Shown here in pieces: positions 41,982 to 50,113 of a stretch of 64,000 nucleotides of DNA. The position numbers and the translations under genes are program-made. Source of the DNA: Bog-473 sp963719485 (lineage in GTDB: Bacteria; Actinomycetota; Acidimicrobiia; Acidimicrobiales; RAAP-2). Numbering within the stretch: position 1 is the first letter of the stretch; each line of letters starts with the position of its first letter. The notes under the pieces are model-generated. The model was given only the letters and a program-made list of their open reading frames with translations. It was not told the DNA's origin and ran no database searches. The DNA is taken from positions 1,922,001 through 1,986,000 of the forward strand of contig OY970387.1 of assembly GCA_963719485.1 (NCBI GenBank). Direction: 5' to 3'.

Positions 41982-42618
41982 AGGTCCTCAACGCCGTCTG
42001 GGTATCGTTGGTGCCGGAAAGATCGGCACCGCGGTAGCTCGTGCGGCGGTTGCGGCAAGCTACAACGTCGTCATATCGGGTTCAGGCGCAGCGGACCGCA
42101 TCCAGCTGATCGTCGAGGTACTCGCTCCCGGCGCTCAGGCGATGACCACCGACGAGGTTGCTCATCACGCTGATCTCATCATCTTGGCGGTGCCTATGCA
42201 CTCCTTTCGCACACTTGCTCACGATCTCTTTGCGGGCAAGGTCATCGTTGACTCAATGAATTATTGGGAGGAGATCGACGGCGTCGACGACGAACTGGCA
42301 ACGGCGCCGTTGGGCACGAGCGTCGTTGTGCAGAAGTGGTTCCCATCGTCGCAATTGGTAAAGAGTCTTAACCACCTCGGCTATTTCAAGTTTGGTGAAG
42401 GGAGGCGTCCACGGGGTGCGTCGGACCGGCTTGCCATGGCCGCGGCGGGCAATGACTCAACTGCGGTCGCCGTCGTCATGGATCTCATCGATCGGCTTGG
42501 ATTCGACCCCGTCTACGCCGGGTCGCTTGATGCTGGGGTTGCCCTACAACCCGATGGGGCTGTGTTCGGCGTCTCGCACAGCGCATCCGAGCTGTCGAAG
42601 CTCCTTGCTGCGGGGTGA
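41956..42618 (+). CDS. NADPH-dependent F420 reductase-like protein
   Basis: About 220 residues from ATG 41956 (ATG 41968 is possible). The N-terminal Rossmann motif 'LGIVGAGKIGTAVARAAVAASYNVVISGSG' and 'DLIILAVPMHSFRTL' match the coenzyme F420:NADP oxidoreductase family, as do 'VIVDSMNYWEEIDG' and the C-terminal 'MDLIDRLGFDPVYAGSLDAGVALQPDG'. It would exchange hydride between NADPH and F420 (or act on a similar oxidised substrate), supplying the LLM enzyme with reduced cofactor. It overlaps the LLM gene, so the two are translationally linked. Confidence 0.83.
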   Translation: MSLPMSPDEGPQRRLGIVGAGKIGTAVARAAVAASYNVVISGSGAADRIQLIVEVLAPGAQAMTTDEVAHHADLIILAVPMHSFRTLAHDLFAGKVIVDSMNYWEEIDGVDDELATAPLGTSVVVQKWFPSSQLVKSLNHLGYFKFGEGRRPRGASDRLAMAAAGNDSTAVAVVMDLIDRLGFDPVYAGSLDAGVALQPDGAVFGVSHSASELSKLLAAG

Positions 42619-42689
42619 TGGCCGACAACCACATATTGCTTCACGACCGCGTCAATGATGGATTAGACCGTCCGTCTCTCATGGCGATG

Positions 42690-43133
42690 TCATTCGGCAA
42701 CGTGGGGCCACCCCACTGCGTCGAAGACGGCAATTGGGTCGAGGTAGTCGCGCCACCGAGTCACCTTGCTGTCTACGATCGTGAGCACCGAGATATAGCG
42801 ATTTGCATAGTCGGCCCCAGTCGCAACGACTCGACCTTCCGAGGCGTACTCGAGGACGACCACGCCAGCTTCTCGGTCGTAGTGGACGGCCAGGTCAAAA
42901 CATCGGTCCAGGACGAGCATGTTGCCGTATGGTCGGTACAACTCCGCCACTGTTGAGCGACCTACGACATGCCGCGGATAACCAGGAACCGTAATGACAT
43001 AGTCGAAGACGACATCATCGACCAGGAGGTCAAAGAAGTTGTCCCCCTTGGCGATCCCGTTGAGACCCTCTTCGATGATGCGAAAGAACGGATTGAGCGC
43101 TCTAAAATCCTCTAGGTTGTTGACCTTGCTCAC
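42690..43133 (-). CDS. NTF2-like (SnoaL) protein
   Basis: 147 residues from the GTG at the complement of 43131-43133, which overlaps the TGA of the NmrA-like gene (GTGA) and so is preferred over a frame starting seven codons earlier. Cone-fold signs: 'NPFFRIIEEGLNGIAKGDNFFDLLVDDVVFDYVITVPGYPRHVVGRSTVAELYR' then 'VVVLEYASEGRVVATGADYANRYISVLTIVDSKVTRWRDYLDPIAVFDAVG'. The Asp/Arg-Tyr pairs in the last strand are typical of SnoaL-like dehydratases/isomerases. It forms a two-gene operon with the upstream NAD(P)-binding protein. Confidence 0.78.
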   Translation of the reverse strand: MSKVNNLEDFRALNPFFRIIEEGLNGIAKGDNFFDLLVDDVVFDYVITVPGYPRHVVGRSTVAELYRPYGNMLVLDRCFDLAVHYDREAGVVVLEYASEGRVVATGADYANRYISVLTIVDSKVTRWRDYLDPIAVFDAVGWPHVAE

Positions 43134-43981
43134 CCTTCTCCGTCTCCGTTCCACGCCGCCGCCGAGCGTCGGGCGAAGTCGGTAAATGTCCCTGGCGGCG
43201 CACCGGTGACCTTCTCGATGTCGTCATTTGGCCGTGACCCGCGTCCGGATGCGATCGTCTCGGTAAGCATTTGGAGTATCCCGCCGTATTCCGCTGGGAC
43301 TCCCGACGCGATCACTCCTTCGACCCAGGACTGCGTGTCGATGTCGACGTGGCGGACCGGTCGACCGGTCACGCTGCCGATGATGTCGGCAGCCTCGCCG
43401 ACCGTCAGGATGTCGGGACCTGTCGGGGCGTACGCGGCGCCCGCATGACCCTCTGGGTTGGCGAGGGTCGCTGCCGCTACTGCGGCAATGTCCTCGACGT
43501 CCACGAATGCCTCTCCGCCATTACCGGTTGGAACGACGATTGCGTCGTCGATCGGCTTCAAGAACGTCTCGCTGAAGTTCTGCATGAACCAAGCGGGGCG
43601 CAGGATCGAGTGGGTGAGCGCGGAGCGACCTATGAGGTCCAATTCGACCGCCCTCAGAGCGACCTCGGGGGACGCCATTTCCATGCCGTAGGCGCTGAGG
43701 TAGGTGACATGCTGCACGCCGGCAGTCTCCGCCAGGTCGAGGAACGCCGACACCTGTGGGGCGAAGCGAGTGCGCATGACCGGTGCGACCAGGTACACGC
43801 AATCTGCGCCCTCTAAGGCGCTCTGGTGGGTAGCCACATCGTCCCAGTCGAACCTCACCTCAGCACCATGACGGGCAGCGGTTCGGACAGCGAGCCCGAG
43901 TCCGGTCAACCTGCTGGCGACACGACTCCCGGTTTTTCCTGTGCCGCCGAGTATGAGGGCACTAGTACCGGTCTCAGTCAT
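43130..43981 (-). CDS. NmrA-like NAD(P)-binding (atypical SDR) protein
   Basis: 283 residues. 'SALILGGTGKTGSRVASRL' (about 7-25) is the glycine-rich NAD(P) motif of atypical SDRs. 'ADCVYLVAP' and 'VQHVTYLSAYGMEM' follow, then 'HSILRPAWFMQNFSETFL' (about 120-137) and 'FVDVEDIAAVAAATLANPEGHAGAAYAPTGPDILTVGEAADIIGS'. This is the NmrA/quinone-reductase QorB pattern: a redox sensor or reductase acting on a small ligand. Start ATG 43981 follows a weak site. The paired NTF2-like gene suggests a shared small-molecule substrate. Confidence 0.83.
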   Translation of the reverse strand: MTETGTSALILGGTGKTGSRVASRLTGLGLAVRTAARHGAEVRFDWDDVATHQSALEGADCVYLVAPVMRTRFAPQVSAFLDLAETAGVQHVTYLSAYGMEMASPEVALRAVELDLIGRSALTHSILRPAWFMQNFSETFLKPIDDAIVVPTGNGGEAFVDVEDIAAVAAATLANPEGHAGAAYAPTGPDILTVGEAADIIGSVTGRPVRHVDIDTQSWVEGVIASGVPAEYGGILQMLTETIASGRGSRPNDDIEKVTGAPPGTFTDFARRSAAAWNGDGEG

Positions 43982-44099
43982 TGCGCCATGTTGCAGCCCT
44001 GAGGTGAGCGGATCAATGTGTTTAACGCTCTAATCCATATGTATTGCTCTTAACCGAGGGCTTAGCGGCCGTGAAGCTCCTCATCACCGTCGACCGACC

Positions 44100-44213
44100 A
44101 CACGCGGCCATATCGATGCCATCGGGGCGACGATCCTCGGTGCGGCCATGCTCGCGCTTATCTTCGGGCCAATCGAGGGGTCGACTAACGCCGGACGCCT
44201 CTTCCCATCCTGA
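44100..44213 (+). pseudogene. fragment of an MFS (DHA2-type) transporter
   Basis: A 37-codon stretch reads 'RGHIDAIGATILGAAMLALI' and 'FGPIEG' before a TGA at 44211-44213. This resembles the segment of EmrB/QacA transporters where a new membrane helix begins after an 'R..IDxxGaaLLGaaL' sequence. No start, no flanking helices and no ribosome-binding site are present, so it is a remnant. The rest of the 372-base gap from 43982 to 44353 holds only operator site 6. Confidence 0.35.
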
Positions 44214-44322
44214 GCCTCATTTCTGGTGTACCTGCTCGGGCCCGGTTTGGCCTCAGCGACGATCGTCCGCTCCTCTGGAGGATCATTTAATTGGCGGCGA
44301 TGCACCGGAGCCCCTCCGGCGT

Positions 44323-44350
44323 CCTAACCATAGTAACCACTATGGTTAGG
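44323..44350. promoter_or_regulatory. 28-bp palindrome with 12-bp arms, operator site 6
   Basis: The core CATAGT-AACC-ACTATG (44329-44344) is a perfect family match, and symmetry extends to 12-base arms (CCTAACCATAGT / ACTATGGTTAGG). It lies immediately before, or overlaps, the start of the VOC gene, and is about 18 kb from the nearest other site. It is the most extended palindrome of the six. Confidence 0.7.
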
Positions 44351-44353
44351 ATC

Positions 44354-44791
44354 GTGACTGACAGCATTTCGATCAAAGGGTTCAATCGAGTCGAGCTCAT
44401 CGTCGGAGAAGATCAGATCGATGACGCGGTCCGGCAATTCAATGACGTCCTCGGGCTGCACATCGTCCCTCCCCAGCGCATCGAGGGCTTCCCGGTTCTT
44501 TCTGCGACGGACTTCGAGGGTTCAATCGAGTTCGTCGCCCCTGTCGGCGACGAGGCTCCATTCGCGAAGCGTTTGGCGCGAGGTGGGCCAGGGCAGATTG
44601 GACCGTTGGTATGGGAGGTCGTCGATATAGGGAAAACCCGGGAGTGGCTCAGCAACAATGGGTACCGCATTTTCTACGAGTACGACAGTTCTAAAGGCAA
44701 CGAATTCGAACGTGCAACGAAAGTGCATCAGCTCGTCTTGGATCCGAACCAGTGGTTCGGCTTCAGCGTGACCCTGATGCAGCGCGGCTGA
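44354..44791 (+). CDS. VOC (glyoxalase/bleomycin-resistance) family protein
   Basis: 145 residues from GTG 44354; ATG 44342 is in frame but lies inside the palindrome, so translation from it would need a leaderless or unusual message. The VOC fold is suggested by 'GFNRVELIVGEDQIDDAVRQFNDVLGLHIV' at the start and 'DIGKTREWLSNNGYRIFYEY' in the second half, each a beta-alpha-beta-beta module. Metal ligands are hard to assign: Glu in 'RVELIV' is likely, later ones unclear. Members are isomerases (for example methylmalonyl-CoA epimerase), dioxygenases or binding proteins. Control by site 6 links it to the catabolic regulon. Confidence 0.8.
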   Translation: MTDSISIKGFNRVELIVGEDQIDDAVRQFNDVLGLHIVPPQRIEGFPVLSATDFEGSIEFVAPVGDEAPFAKRLARGGPGQIGPLVWEVVDIGKTREWLSNNGYRIFYEYDSSKGNEFERATKVHQLVLDPNQWFGFSVTLMQRG

Positions 44792-44901
44792 GCAGATTGG
44801 TATTTATGTCTTCTACTCAGAGCGGAACCGCCACCTGGTTGCGAGCCACCTGCTGATCGGAGGCGTAGCATTCCCAGGTAGCTACCAGGGAGGGTTTGGC
44901 G

Positions 44902-46332
44902 ATGGCGGTGGAGCAAGGCGCAGAGGAGAGGTGGCAGCGGGCGCGGTTGTTCCCGGTCACTGGTATCGGCAACCCCAACGAACAGGAGCGGCGCGGCACC
45001 TCGGTGTTGCTGGCCGTGTTCTCGGCCGTGAAGGAGTTCGGTCGAGCCATGACGACCCGGTGCGGGGCACCGGCAGGCAAGATCGAGACCTTCATCGAAG
45101 TCCCATTCGAGCTCAATGGCTCACACTGTCGCCCTGACGGATTGATCCGCGTCACCCGGGGCCAGAAAGCCTGGACGGCGCTGGTCGAGGTCAAGACCGG
45201 GCGCAACAACCTCGAACCCGATCAGGTGACCACGTACCTCGATGTCGCGAGAGAACACGACTACGACGCCGTCGTAACAATCAGCCACCAAGTAGCGACG
45301 ACGCCCGGGGTCCATCCGGTGAGCGTGGACAAGCGCAAGACCCGCAAGGTGGACCTGATTCACCTGTCGTGGAGTCGAATCCACACTGAAGCGAAAATCC
45401 AACATGCCAACCATGAGGTGGCTGACCCTGACCAGGCCTGGTTGCTTAGCGAGTTCATCCGCTACATCGAAGACCCCAAGGCGGGTGCGCTGGATTTCGA
45501 GGACATGGGGCCGTCCTGGCCGAGCGTCCGCGATGGCGCGCGCCAACAGACGCTGCGGGCGAACGACGACGAGACACTCGCCGTCGTCACCCGGTTCGAC
45601 CAGCTCGTCGCTTTCTGTGGCATGGAGCTCTCGCGCCGACTCGGCGTCCATGTCACCCAGAGACTCTCCAAGTCCGAGCTGGAGGATCAGGCCAACCGCA
45701 TCGCCACCCAGGCCGCTGGACTGGCCAAGGACGGCCAGCTCTCGGGCGCGTTGCTCGTACCCAACGCAGCGGTTCCAGTCGAGATCACCGTTGATCTGCG
45801 AGCCAATCGAATCGACGCCAAGACCACGGTCCCGGCACCGACCGATCGGCGGGCCCAGGCCAGGGTGACCTGGCTGCTCAACCAGTTGAAGGGTGCGGCA
45901 CCCTCGCTCCAGGTCGTGGCGAACCTGGCCCGCACGAAGTCTTCTGGGCGCAGCTGGGCTCTGGAGGTGCTGGTGCAGGACCCAAAGGCGATGGTCGACC
46001 AGCCGAGCGCGGACATCCGATCGTTCACTGTGACGTTGAGCCAGACAGCCGGGACCAAGCGCGGCCAGGGCAAAGGTTCGTTCGTCAGCTCGGTGACATC
46101 GTTGGTCGACGCGTTCTACGCCGACGTCGTGCAGCCGCTCAAGCCCTGGACTCCTCCTGCACCCAAGCCCAAGGAGCCGCCAGTGAATCCCGAAGACTCG
46201 GGCGGGCCCTCAAACGCGCTTGCCACACTGGAGAGGCGTGGTCTACCCCTCACGCCGGTGTCTGTAGTCGAGTCTCTCGATGGCGAGGGATCCGTCGAGG
46301 TGGGCGGCCTCCCAGCGCCGGCCAACTCTTAG
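44902..46332 (+). CDS. PD-(D/E)XK nuclease-like protein of unknown function
   Basis: 476 residues from ATG 44902, behind CCAGGGAGGG. Near the N-terminus, 'CRPDGLIRV' (P78-D79) followed by 'WTALVEVKTG' (E96-x-K98) forms a PD-(D/E)XK active-site pattern, with 'NNLEPDQVTTYLDVAREHDYDAVVTIS' as the expected following helix and strand. The rest (about 180-440) is not recognised; it contains two long mixed alpha/beta segments and ends in a Pro-rich tail. Restriction- or repair-like nucleases use this core, but no methylase or helicase partner is adjacent. It stands alone next to a RIT-bearing gene. The nuclease call rests only on the motif. Confidence 0.6.
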   Translation: MAVEQGAEERWQRARLFPVTGIGNPNEQERRGTSVLLAVFSAVKEFGRAMTTRCGAPAGKIETFIEVPFELNGSHCRPDGLIRVTRGQKAWTALVEVKTGRNNLEPDQVTTYLDVAREHDYDAVVTISHQVATTPGVHPVSVDKRKTRKVDLIHLSWSRIHTEAKIQHANHEVADPDQAWLLSEFIRYIEDPKAGALDFEDMGPSWPSVRDGARQQTLRANDDETLAVVTRFDQLVAFCGMELSRRLGVHVTQRLSKSELEDQANRIATQAAGLAKDGQLSGALLVPNAAVPVEITVDLRANRIDAKTTVPAPTDRRAQARVTWLLNQLKGAAPSLQVVANLARTKSSGRSWALEVLVQDPKAMVDQPSADIRSFTVTLSQTAGTKRGQGKGSFVSSVTSLVDAFYADVVQPLKPWTPPAPKPKEPPVNPEDSGGPSNALATLERRGLPLTPVSVVESLDGEGSVEVGGLPAPANS

Positions 46333-46377
46333 GCACGGACGCCCTCCTTGAGGTCGGTGCAGAGGAAGTCTTCAGAA

Positions 46378-47044
46378 GTGAGGAGATCGAGGCTGCACAG
46401 CATCGGAGCCTTCCTCCTCGGGGTGATCGGCGGGGCGGTGACCCTGTCGATGCCAACGGCGGCCGACGCGGCGGACACCCCACCTGCACCCGTCTTAGCG
46501 CACTACGTGAGCGCGAACGCCGAGGTCACCTCGGTGCACCAGTTTCACCTCTCCAAAAGCGGTCCCGACCAATACGTGATCGCCACTGAGACGGCCCAAC
46601 CAAACTCCACGCTCGGCAACGCGCGAGACCTTGTCATCTTGAACTGGGACCATTTCGCTCAGCGCTGGGTCGTCGTGTGGGACGGAGCAAAGCTGATGTC
46701 GCCCCAGGCCAACGATCAGGGCGCGAGTAGTGGCCTCGGGGAGAACGCGGTGCTTCCCAGTGGGGCTGACAGCTTCAAGCTCAGCTATGAACCAATCACG
46801 TCGGCCAAGGGACTGACCGATCTGGCCTTCGGTGCGATCTACAACTTCGGGGCGCACAGCTCTGTCGAAGCTGGCATCGTCCACTTCAACGGGACGACTG
46901 CTTCGCTGTCGTACTTCGACGGCGGAGAGGGCGCCAGCGCGGCGCCATACGTCAAGGGCCGATCCCCGCATCAGGTGCTCGTGGTCCCCGAGGAATGGCA
47001 GACCATCTCTGACCCAGGGTGCTGTCCTGTCCGAACCTTCACTG
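46378..47044 (+). pseudogene. 5' part of a secreted PDZ protein, interrupted by the RIT element
   Basis: The frame starts at GTG 46378 (a TTG at 46348 is possible) with a Sec-like signal, 'SIGAFLLGVIGGAVTLSM' and an ADA cleavage site. About 200 residues of an unrecognised extracellular domain follow ('HQFHLSKSGPDQYVIATE', 'LVILNWDHFAQRWVVVWDG', 'GCCPVRTFT'). The native sequence stops where the terminal inverted repeat begins at 47045; past that the frame reads element DNA. The other part of the gene lies at 50116-50857, so the intact protein would be a signal peptide, this domain and two PDZ domains. Confidence 0.7.
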
Positions 47045-47046
47045 AC

Positions 47047-47141
47047 ATTATTTGGACCCCTCGGTTATGCCGGGAACTGAACGGCGGGGCGTCGTTCGGC
47101 CTGATCGGCGGAGGTGACCGAGGCGGGCGACCCGGCATAAT
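47047..47141 (+). repeat. left terminal inverted repeat of the RIT element (95 bp)
   Basis: Compared with the complement of 50018-50113 it differs by one inserted base (GCGTCG against GCGTTCG) and one substitution (GGAGG against GGGGG). Inside it, TTATGCCGGG at 47065-47074 and CCCGGCATAA at 47131-47140 form an inner inverted pair, which probably marks paired recombinase-binding arms. Confidence 0.9.
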
Positions 47142-47191
47142 TTCCGGCCTCGCCAGAGACTTCCTTCTTCCCAAAGAAGGAGGAAGTAGCC

Positions 47192-48127
47192 ATGTCCGAT
47201 CCAGATGGTGGTCGCGGGGCCGGCTCCGGCGGCCCGCGTCTGAGCGATCTGCTCGACGCGTACCGCTCCTATCTCGAAGGCGAACGGGGTCTTTCACCCC
47301 TGACCGTCCACGGCTACGTCCAGACCGCTGAGCGCTTCGTGCTCGGACGCTGCGCTGGCGACACGGCTCGGCTGGCCGCCTTGTCCGCCCGTGACGTGAG
47401 CGGCTTCGTGCTGGCCGAGTCGTCGCGGGGGCTCAGCCCGAGGACAGTCAACGAGGTCGTGGTCCGGCTGCGTTCGCTTTTGCGCTACCTCTATGTGAAG
47501 GGTCTGATCGACGCTCCGCTCGCCCAGGCGACGCCGTGGATGGCGGGGTCGCGAGCAGGGTCGTTGCCCCGCACCCTCGAACCCGGTGCAGGGTCGCGTC
47601 TCCTGGCCAGTTGTGACGTCAGCACCGAGGGAGGCGTGCGGGACTTCGCCATCTTGGCGCTCATCGTTCGGCTCGGCCTGCGCTCCCGCGAGATCGTGAG
47701 GCTGACCCTCGACGACATCGACTGGCGCTCCGGCGAGATAGCCGTGCGCGGGAAGGGGCAGCGCGCCGATCGGCTCCCGCTGCCGGCCGACGTCGGCCAG
47801 GCCCTGGCCAACTACCTCGAAGGGCGCATGACCGATGGTTGTTGCCGAGCGGTGTTCGTCAACGTCGTCGCACCGAGGGGCGCCATCACGGCCACCGGAG
47901 TCAACGCCGTGGTGCGCCGAGCGTGCTGGAGGGCGGGGATCGCCCAGACCGGGACGCACCGGTTCCGCCATGGGGTGGCCACCGAGCTGCTCGGCGCCGG
48001 AGCCTCGCTGCCCGAGATCGGCCAGCTGCTGCGCCACCACCATCTCCAGACGACCGCCCTCTATGCCAAGGTCGATTTCGACGCCTTGGCGAGTGTCGCC
48101 CAGCCCTGGCCCGGAGCCCTCTCGTGA
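47192..48127 (+). CDS. ritA: RIT tyrosine recombinase A
   Basis: 311 residues from ATG 47192 with AAGGAGGAAGTAGC. The N-terminal SAM-like core-binding domain (about 10-105) is seen at 'LLDAYRSYLEGERGLSPLTVHGYVQTAERFV'. The catalytic domain has Arg in 'RLGLRSREIV' (about 160-169), HxxR in 'GTHRFRHGVATELLGAG' (about 254-270), His in 'LLRHHHLQTT' and the nucleophile Tyr in 'ALYAKVD' (about 291). It is the first of three recombinases needed together for RIT movement. The stop overlaps ritB by four bases. Confidence 0.9.
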   Translation: MSDPDGGRGAGSGGPRLSDLLDAYRSYLEGERGLSPLTVHGYVQTAERFVLGRCAGDTARLAALSARDVSGFVLAESSRGLSPRTVNEVVVRLRSLLRYLYVKGLIDAPLAQATPWMAGSRAGSLPRTLEPGAGSRLLASCDVSTEGGVRDFAILALIVRLGLRSREIVRLTLDDIDWRSGEIAVRGKGQRADRLPLPADVGQALANYLEGRMTDGCCRAVFVNVVAPRGAITATGVNAVVRRACWRAGIAQTGTHRFRHGVATELLGAGASLPEIGQLLRHHHLQTTALYAKVDFDALASVAQPWPGALS

Positions 48128-49032
48128 GCGCGCTCGGTGAAGTGCTCGACGAGTACCTGGCCCTGCGGCGCGCGGTGGGCTTCAAGCTCGAGCACGCCGG
48201 GCACTACCTGCCTCGTTTCGTCGCCTTTCTCGACGCCCGGGACGAACGGCGCATCAGCGTCGTCTCGGCACTCGAATGGGCCGCGCAACAGAGCTCGCCG
48301 CCTCGGGTGCTCACAGAGGTCCGGGTCTTCGCCCGCTACGCCCAGGCACTCGACCCGGCGAACGAGGTGCCTCCGGTCGAGCTGTGTCCACGACCTCACA
48401 CCCGGCCGACCCCCTACCTCTACTCCGCCGACGAGGTGCATGCCCTCATGGAGGGTGCGGGTTCGCTCGAGCCCGAGCTCTGGGCGGCCACCTGTGAGAC
48501 CGTGATCGGCCTGTTGTGGGCGAGCGGCATGCGCATCGGCGAAGTGCTCCGACTCGACCTTGCCGACGTGTCCTTGGAAAGCGGCGTAGTGACCGTCTGG
48601 CACACCAAGTTCAAGAAGAGCCGCCACGTTCCCCTCACCTCCTGCACCAGCGCGGCCCTGGGCGACTACGCCCCCGTCCGCGATCGGCACTTTGAGCGTC
48701 CGAGCACCGATGCGTTCTTCGTGGCCAAGACCGGAAGGAGGATCAACTACCCGAGCCTCTACAGCGAGTTCATCCGCCTGCTCGAGCGAGCCGGGATCCC
48801 CGCCCGTCCCGTCGGGCGGCCGAGGTTGCATGACTTTCGCCACAGCTTCGCGGTGCGGACCCTGCTTGGCTGGTATCGCTCCGAAGAAGACGTCGGCGCT
48901 CTGCTGCCCCGCCTGTCCACCTATTTGGGCCACAGCGAGCCCGCGTCGACGTATTGGTACTTGAGCGCGGCGCCCGAGCTGATGGCGCTCGCGGCCGAGC
49001 GCCTCGAGCGCGCCGAGGGAGCCCGATCATGA
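48124..49032 (+). CDS. ritB: RIT tyrosine recombinase B
   Basis: 302 residues from GTG 48124, which overlaps the ritA TGA (GTGA); a longer frame inside ritA is rejected. The N-terminal domain begins 'LGEVLDEYLALRRAVGFKLEHAGHYLPRFV'. Catalytic residues: Arg in 'ASGMRIGEVLRL' (about 134-145), HxxR in 'LHDFRHSFAVRTLL' (about 235-248), His in 'YLGHSEPASTYWYLS' with the Tyr nucleophile near 280. A conserved Lys is likely in 'HTKFKKSRHVPL'. The stop overlaps ritC by four bases. Confidence 0.9.
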   Translation: MSALGEVLDEYLALRRAVGFKLEHAGHYLPRFVAFLDARDERRISVVSALEWAAQQSSPPRVLTEVRVFARYAQALDPANEVPPVELCPRPHTRPTPYLYSADEVHALMEGAGSLEPELWAATCETVIGLLWASGMRIGEVLRLDLADVSLESGVVTVWHTKFKKSRHVPLTSCTSAALGDYAPVRDRHFERPSTDAFFVAKTGRRINYPSLYSEFIRLLERAGIPARPVGRPRLHDFRHSFAVRTLLGWYRSEEDVGALLPRLSTYLGHSEPASTYWYLSAAPELMALAAERLERAEGARS

Positions 49033-50018
49033 GCGCCCTGGCCCCGCGACTCGAGGCCTTCTTCACCGAGCGGCTCGGCCGTCAGCTCCAGGCCAGTCCC
49101 CACACCGTTGCTGCCTATCGGGACACTTTTCGGCTCTTATTGCGCTTCGCCTCGTCACGTTCGGGCAAGGAGCCCTCCCAGCTCGACTTCGTCGACATCG
49201 ACGGCGAGGTGGTCGGAGCGTTCTTGGAGCACCTCGAGCACGAGCGCCACAACGGCGTGGTGACCCGCAACGCCCGGCTGGCCGCGATTCGCTCCTTCTT
49301 CCGCTTCGCCGCCTACTACGAGCCCGCGCACGCCGACCTGATCGCCCGGGTGCTCGCCATCCCCGAGAAACGGACCCGAAGGACGGTCGTGTCGTTCCTC
49401 ACACCGGCCGAGGTCGAAGCGCTGCTGCACAGCCCGGACCGGAGCACCTGGCACGGGCGTCGGGACCATGCGCTGTTGGTCACGGCCTGTCAGACCGGGT
49501 TGCGAGTGGGCGAACTGCGTGGACTGCAGAACCGTGCCGTCGAGCTCGGCACCGGGGCCCACGTGCGGGTCCACGGCAAGGGGCGAAAGGACCGCTGCAC
49601 GCCGCTGACCGCCCACACGGTCGCGGTGTTACGGGTCTGGATGCGAGAACGCCAAGGAGAACCCGACGATCCGCTGTTCCCGACGATCACGGGCAGGGCC
49701 CTCAGCCAGGACGCTGTCTCGGACCTCGTCGCCAAGCACGCAGCTCGCGCCGAGGATGGCTGCCCGACGCTGTCGGCCAAGCGGGTCACGCCCCACGTCC
49801 TGCGCCATTCGAGCGCCATGGCGCTGCTCGCAGCGGGAGTGGACACCTCGGTGATCGCCCTGTGGCTCGGCCACGAGCACGTCCAGACGACCCAGATCTA
49901 CCTGCACGGCGATCTCTCGATCAAAGAACGGGCGCTGGCCCGCACCGCCTCGCCTGGCACGCCGCCCGGGCGCTACCGCCCACCGGACAAGCTCTTGGCC
50001 TTCTTGGAGGCCTTGTGA
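49029..50018 (+). CDS. ritC: RIT tyrosine recombinase C
   Basis: 329 residues from ATG 49029 (ATGA overlap with ritB). The SAM-like domain 'HTVAAYRDTFRLLLRFASSR' is followed by a catalytic domain with Arg in 'CQTGLRVGELRGL', HxxR in 'TPHVLRHSSAMALLAAGVD', His in 'ALWLGHEHVQTTQIYLHGD' and its Tyr as the nucleophile (about 290). The stop codon at 50016-50018 shares one base with the right terminal repeat, so coding and mobile-end sequences abut exactly. The C-terminal 'RYRPPDKLLAFLEAL' tail is typical for XerD-like RIT members. Confidence 0.9.
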   Translation: MSALAPRLEAFFTERLGRQLQASPHTVAAYRDTFRLLLRFASSRSGKEPSQLDFVDIDGEVVGAFLEHLEHERHNGVVTRNARLAAIRSFFRFAAYYEPAHADLIARVLAIPEKRTRRTVVSFLTPAEVEALLHSPDRSTWHGRRDHALLVTACQTGLRVGELRGLQNRAVELGTGAHVRVHGKGRKDRCTPLTAHTVAVLRVWMRERQGEPDDPLFPTITGRALSQDAVSDLVAKHAARAEDGCPTLSAKRVTPHVLRHSSAMALLAAGVDTSVIALWLGHEHVQTTQIYLHGDLSIKERALARTASPGTPPGRYRPPDKLLAFLEAL

Positions 50019-50113
50019 TTATGCCGGGTCGCCCGCCTCGGTCACCCCCGCCGATCAGGCCGAACGAACGCCCCGCCGTTCAGTTCCCGGCATAACCGAG
50101 GGGTCCAAATAAT
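50018..50113 (-). repeat. right terminal inverted repeat of the RIT element (96 bp)
   Basis: It is the inverted copy of 47047-47141, with one extra base and one substitution. The inner inverted pair occurs again: TTATGCCGGG at 50019-50028 and CCCGGCATAA at 50086-50095. Confidence 0.9.

Noticed and set aside
46348..47331. Single 327-residue protein reading into the RIT left end
   Set aside because: After 47044 the codons are terminal-repeat and ritA leader sequence, so the C-terminal part is not native.
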